DNA of 25,693 nt, from assembly GCA_021772875.1 (NCBI GenBank), contig JAJFLD010000089.1:1-25693 (forward strand). Direction: 5' to 3'. Numbering within the stretch: the first letter of the stretch is position 1; each line of letters opens with the position of its first letter. The position numbers and the translations under genes were made by a program. The notes beneath the pieces are model-generated. The model was not told the DNA's origin, searched no databases, and saw nothing but the letters and a program-made list of their open reading frames with translations. This stretch comes from Ghiorsea sp. (GTDB lineage Bacteria; Pseudomonadota; Zetaproteobacteria; Mariprofundales; Mariprofundaceae). Shown in pieces: positions 23,282 to 25,693 of this stretch.

Positions 23282-24616
23282 TTAGAGGAGGTAAATGGTT
23301 GCTAGCCCAAGAAATGCTAGGAAACCAACAACATCAGTTACCGTGGTAAGGATTGTGCCAGATGCTAAGGCGGGATCAATGCTTAAGCGCTGTAATGTTA
23401 AAGGAATCATTGAGCCTGCAAGGCCTGCTGCAACCAAGTTAATCATGATGGCGCAAGCAATAATTAGCCCGAGGGCATTGCCATAATCAGGGAACCAAAA
23501 ACGTGTAATTAAACCCACCAGTATGGCAAAACTTAACCCAGTGACCAAACTAACAGCAACTTCTTTAAACAAGGCACGTTTTGCATTGGTGAAGGTAATG
23601 CGGCCTAAAGCAATGCTGCGCACCATAACGGTGAGCGTTTGGGTGCCAGCAATGCCACCCATGCTGGCGACGATAGGCATCAATACGGCAAGCGCGACGA
23701 TTTGTTGCAAGGTGGCCTCAAATTGAGCGATCACAATAGATGCCAGGATTGCGGTGATTAAGTTGAAGGCAAGCCAAATGCCACGTCGCCAAGCTGTAAT
23801 GACGACGGGTTCAGCCAAATCATCTTGATTGGACAAACCTGCCAAGCGATACATATCCTCAGTGGCTTCTTCATGGACAACATCGATAATATCATCGGCA
23901 GTAATGCGCCCAACCAAGACACCTTGTTTGTCTACAACGGGTAAAGCTAATAAATCATATTTATTGAAGATTCTTGCCACTTCTTCTTGATCCTCATCTA
24001 CCAAAACAGTGGGAAATTTAGCATCGGCAAGCCGCCAAACTTCTTCTTCTGGGTTACAAAATAATAAGGCGTGTAAAGGGATAACACCAGTGAGTCTGTC
24101 GTGTTGATTGACTGCATAAATAAAGTTGAGGTTTTCAATCGAATGGCCCCAGCGACGAAGCACTTTGAGCACTTTTTTAACCTTCCAGTGATCCCTTACC
24201 TTGAAGAGCTCTGCCTGCATCAAACCACCAGCAGATTCTTCATCATGCGCCATGAGTGGTTCTATGCCTCTGCGGTCTTCGGGATCTAAACCTTGGATGA
24301 CTTCATTAGCCACTTCTGGTGTGACCGATTGAAGAATATCTGCTGCATCATCGGAATCCATGTGTTCAACCACACCTTCAATGTGGCTGGCATTTAATTC
24401 GGAGAGAATGTCTTCTTTCATGCCCTCAGGCAGTTCGAGTAGGGTATCGCCTAATCGGTCTGTGGGCATAAGCGCTACAAATTTAAGGCGCTGCTCATCG
24501 CTACGGCAAGATAAGAGTAAATCAGAGAGTTCTGAAGCATGCATAGCAGAGAGTTGTTTTTTTAAACTCTCTGGTGGCAGTTCTAACATGGCTTGGATAT
24601 CTTTATCGAGTAACAT
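23282..24616 (-). CDS. mgtE: magnesium transporter MgtE
   Basis: A 444-residue Mg2+ channel of the MgtE family. A cytoplasmic N-domain of helical repeats (about 1-125) is followed by two CBS domains (about 130-255) that sense Mg2+. Five membrane helices start near residue 280. The pore signature is visible in P-I-V-A-S-M-G-G-I-A-G-T-Q-T-L-T-V and in T-D-V-V-G-F-L-A-F-L-G-L-A-T. Length is normal. The ATG shares one base with the stop of the histidine kinase (TAATG), so it is translationally coupled to it. The kinase may therefore influence its level (inference). Confidence 0.96.
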   Translation of the reverse strand: MLLDKDIQAMLELPPESLKKQLSAMHASELSDLLLSCRSDEQRLKFVALMPTDRLGDTLLELPEGMKEDILSELNASHIEGVVEHMDSDDAADILQSVTPEVANEVIQGLDPEDRRGIEPLMAHDEESAGGLMQAELFKVRDHWKVKKVLKVLRRWGHSIENLNFIYAVNQHDRLTGVIPLHALLFCNPEEEVWRLADAKFPTVLVDEDQEEVARIFNKYDLLALPVVDKQGVLVGRITADDIIDVVHEEATEDMYRLAGLSNQDDLAEPVVITAWRRGIWLAFNLITAILASIVIAQFEATLQQIVALAVLMPIVASMGGIAGTQTLTVMVRSIALGRITFTNAKRALFKEVAVSLVTGLSFAILVGLITRFWFPDYGNALGLIIACAIMINLVAAGLAGSMIPLTLQRLSIDPALASGTILTTVTDVVGFLAFLGLATIYLL

Positions 24617-25693
24617 TAGTAGCCTTCTTTGCTGCCTAGAATTTCACGCAAGGCGCTTGCTTCTATAGGGTTGTTTAACAACGTGAAACCAAAACGTTGA
24701 GCCTGTTTAGCATAAACACTTTCTACGACTTGTGTGATTAAAATCATCGGCATATCTTGCCCTGAAAGGGTGCGAATGTCTTCAATGTCGTCTAAATTAA
24801 GTTGGGTGTTGTGCAACGTGCCATCAACGATAAGTGCAGCAGGACGCCAAGATTTTTCTTTTATCTTTTGTAGTGCTTTTTCTGAAGAAGGGAACGTCTT
24901 AACTTGGCAGCCCCATGATGAGAGCAGGGTTTTTAAGCTATCACGAAGCATGGAATTTTCGTTGATTACCGCGACTTTCATGCGTTGTCGGATCACACTA
25001 TCTACTACAGGTTCTATGATCTCAAAAGCAGGGCGAGCCTCTGCTTTGAGGCTGATGTAAAAACAAGATCCTCTACCTAATCGTGAACGAATGCCGACGG
25101 GGTGTTGTAATATATCACTTAAGCGTTTGACAATAGCCAAACCTAATCCTAAGCCGACTGGTGCCAATTCAGGTTTGGTTAGTTGTGTAAACTCCTGAAA
25201 AATGATGGATTGTTTGTTTTTGGGGATGCCCATGCCGGTGTCATATATTTCGATATTCCAGTAAGGTATATTTGCCACGGTATTTCTACGAATGTTTAAG
25301 AGAACATTGGCTTTTTTGGCATGGCGAAAAGCATTTAATAAGATGTTTGTAATCATACGCTCAAGCATGACAGCATCACTCATAGCGTACGCATCACGCT
25401 GACGTATGCGCAATTCAACACCATAACAAGCTGCGATAGGCATAAATTTCATGCCTATATTATGTATAAGCTCATGCAAGGGGATGAGTTTTAATTTGGG
25501 TTTTTCGGCGGTATCAAGTTTGGATATGTCGAGCAGTTGATTGAGTAGGCGCGAAGTGGTTGTGTGTGCATCTTTTGCCTTGTTGATAATTCGAGTATTT
25601 TCGATATCCAATGTTTTGGTGTTGAGTGAGGCAAGGAATAAACCGAGTGCTTGTTGAGGTTGCTGTAGGTCATGGCTTGCCGTGGCCAAAAAG
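24616..25693 (-). CDS. hybrid sensor histidine kinase, N-terminal part outside the window
   Basis: The gene runs off the right edge, so only the C-terminal 358 residues are here; the frame stays open to the last base. The visible part starts in the H-box (A-T-A-S-H-D-L-Q-Q-P). A HATPase domain follows, with N-box M-I-T-N-I-L-L-N-A-F-R-H-A, G1 Y-D-T-G-M-G-I-P and G2 G-L-G-L-G-L-A-I-V-K. A receiver domain at the end has a putative phospho-acceptor Asp in A-L-I-V-D-G. That receiver is odd: the conserved Lys before Pro is Asn (L-L-N-N-P-I), and the N-terminal acid pair reads N-E. The stop overlaps the mgtE start. Sensor domains and ligand are not visible. Confidence 0.92.
   Translation of the reverse strand, partial: FLATASHDLQQPQQALGLFLASLNTKTLDIENTRIINKAKDAHTTTSRLLNQLLDISKLDTAEKPKLKLIPLHELIHNIGMKFMPIAACYGVELRIRQRDAYAMSDAVMLERMITNILLNAFRHAKKANVLLNIRRNTVANIPYWNIEIYDTGMGIPKNKQSIIFQEFTQLTKPELAPVGLGLGLAIVKRLSDILQHPVGIRSRLGRGSCFYISLKAEARPAFEIIEPVVDSVIRQRMKVAVINENSMLRDSLKTLLSSWGCQVKTFPSSEKALQKIKEKSWRPAALIVDGTLHNTQLNLDDIEDIRTLSGQDMPMILITQVVESVYAKQAQRFGFTLLNNPIEASALREILGSKEGY

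Noticed and set aside
1..25693. CRISPR array, tRNA, rRNA or transposon
   Set aside because: No regularly spaced repeats, cloverleaf, rRNA stretch or transposase-like frame was seen on either strand.

Overview
The window looks like chromosomal DNA from a Gram-negative proteobacterium of moderate to low GC. Supporting signs are lipoprotein and Sec signal peptides, an HflD-family protein, RuvC, RecG, ArfB, a DUF2059 exported protein and a SulP transporter. HflD points towards Gammaproteobacteria or a close relative such as Zetaproteobacteria. This placement is inference. No rRNA, tRNA, CRISPR array, transposase or phage structural gene is visible.

Region 1 (1 to about 2,680) is accessory in character and visibly more AT-rich than the rest. 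It holds a small cassette-type protein (30-413, -) with a GTTAGGT core site just before its start and an imperfect attC-like fold behind it. Next come an HxlR-type redox-type regulator (602-925, -) and the divergent NmrA-type NAD(P)-binding protein (1034-1906, +) and CGWC DsbA-like oxidoreductase (1952-2614, +). A cluster of inverted repeats (2614-2680) marks its right edge.

Region 2 (about 2,700-11,980, + strand) holds yjbQ and a Nudix ADP-sugar hydrolase (6 nt apart), a weak terminator, and a 23-codon leader whose stop overlaps the start of a membrane-anchored NERD-like protein. A SulP-STAS-cyclic-nucleotide-binding fusion transporter and a small unknown protein follow. Then come the tightly overlapping moxR / DUF58 / transglutaminase (TgpA-type) operon and a thioredoxin with its own promoter.

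Region 3 (12,022-16,030 and onwards) starts with recG (-), divergent from a DUF2059 exported protein (+). Downstream is a long minus-strand run: Ser/Thr kinase, RlmD/TrmA-type rRNA methyltransferase, orphan peptide-binding lipoprotein, DEDDh exonuclease and arfB. These genes abut or overlap by 0-4 nt, or have a 16-nt gap, so they look like one operon read from 20,609 down to 14,677. A perfect 11-bp hairpin covers the methyltransferase start.

Region 4 (20,683-25,693) holds hflD-ruvC (-, abutting), divergent from a DUF455 ferritin-like protein (+). That gene converges, with overlapping stops, on a minus-strand operon of a hybrid histidine kinase (cut by the window edge), mgtE and a lytic transglycosylase. 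The kinase stop and mgtE start share a base, and the kinase's receiver domain lacks the usual conserved lysine.

Most genes are recognisable core functions. The parts most worth a second look are the cassette-like left end, the kinase with an extracytoplasmic beta-sandwich-like tail in a translation and RNA operon, the kinase/methyltransferase junction hairpin, the degenerate NERD protein with its leader ORF, the SulP-CNBD fusion, and the structured DNA next to the small unknown gene at 6789-7058. No gap between genes exceeds 300 bases.
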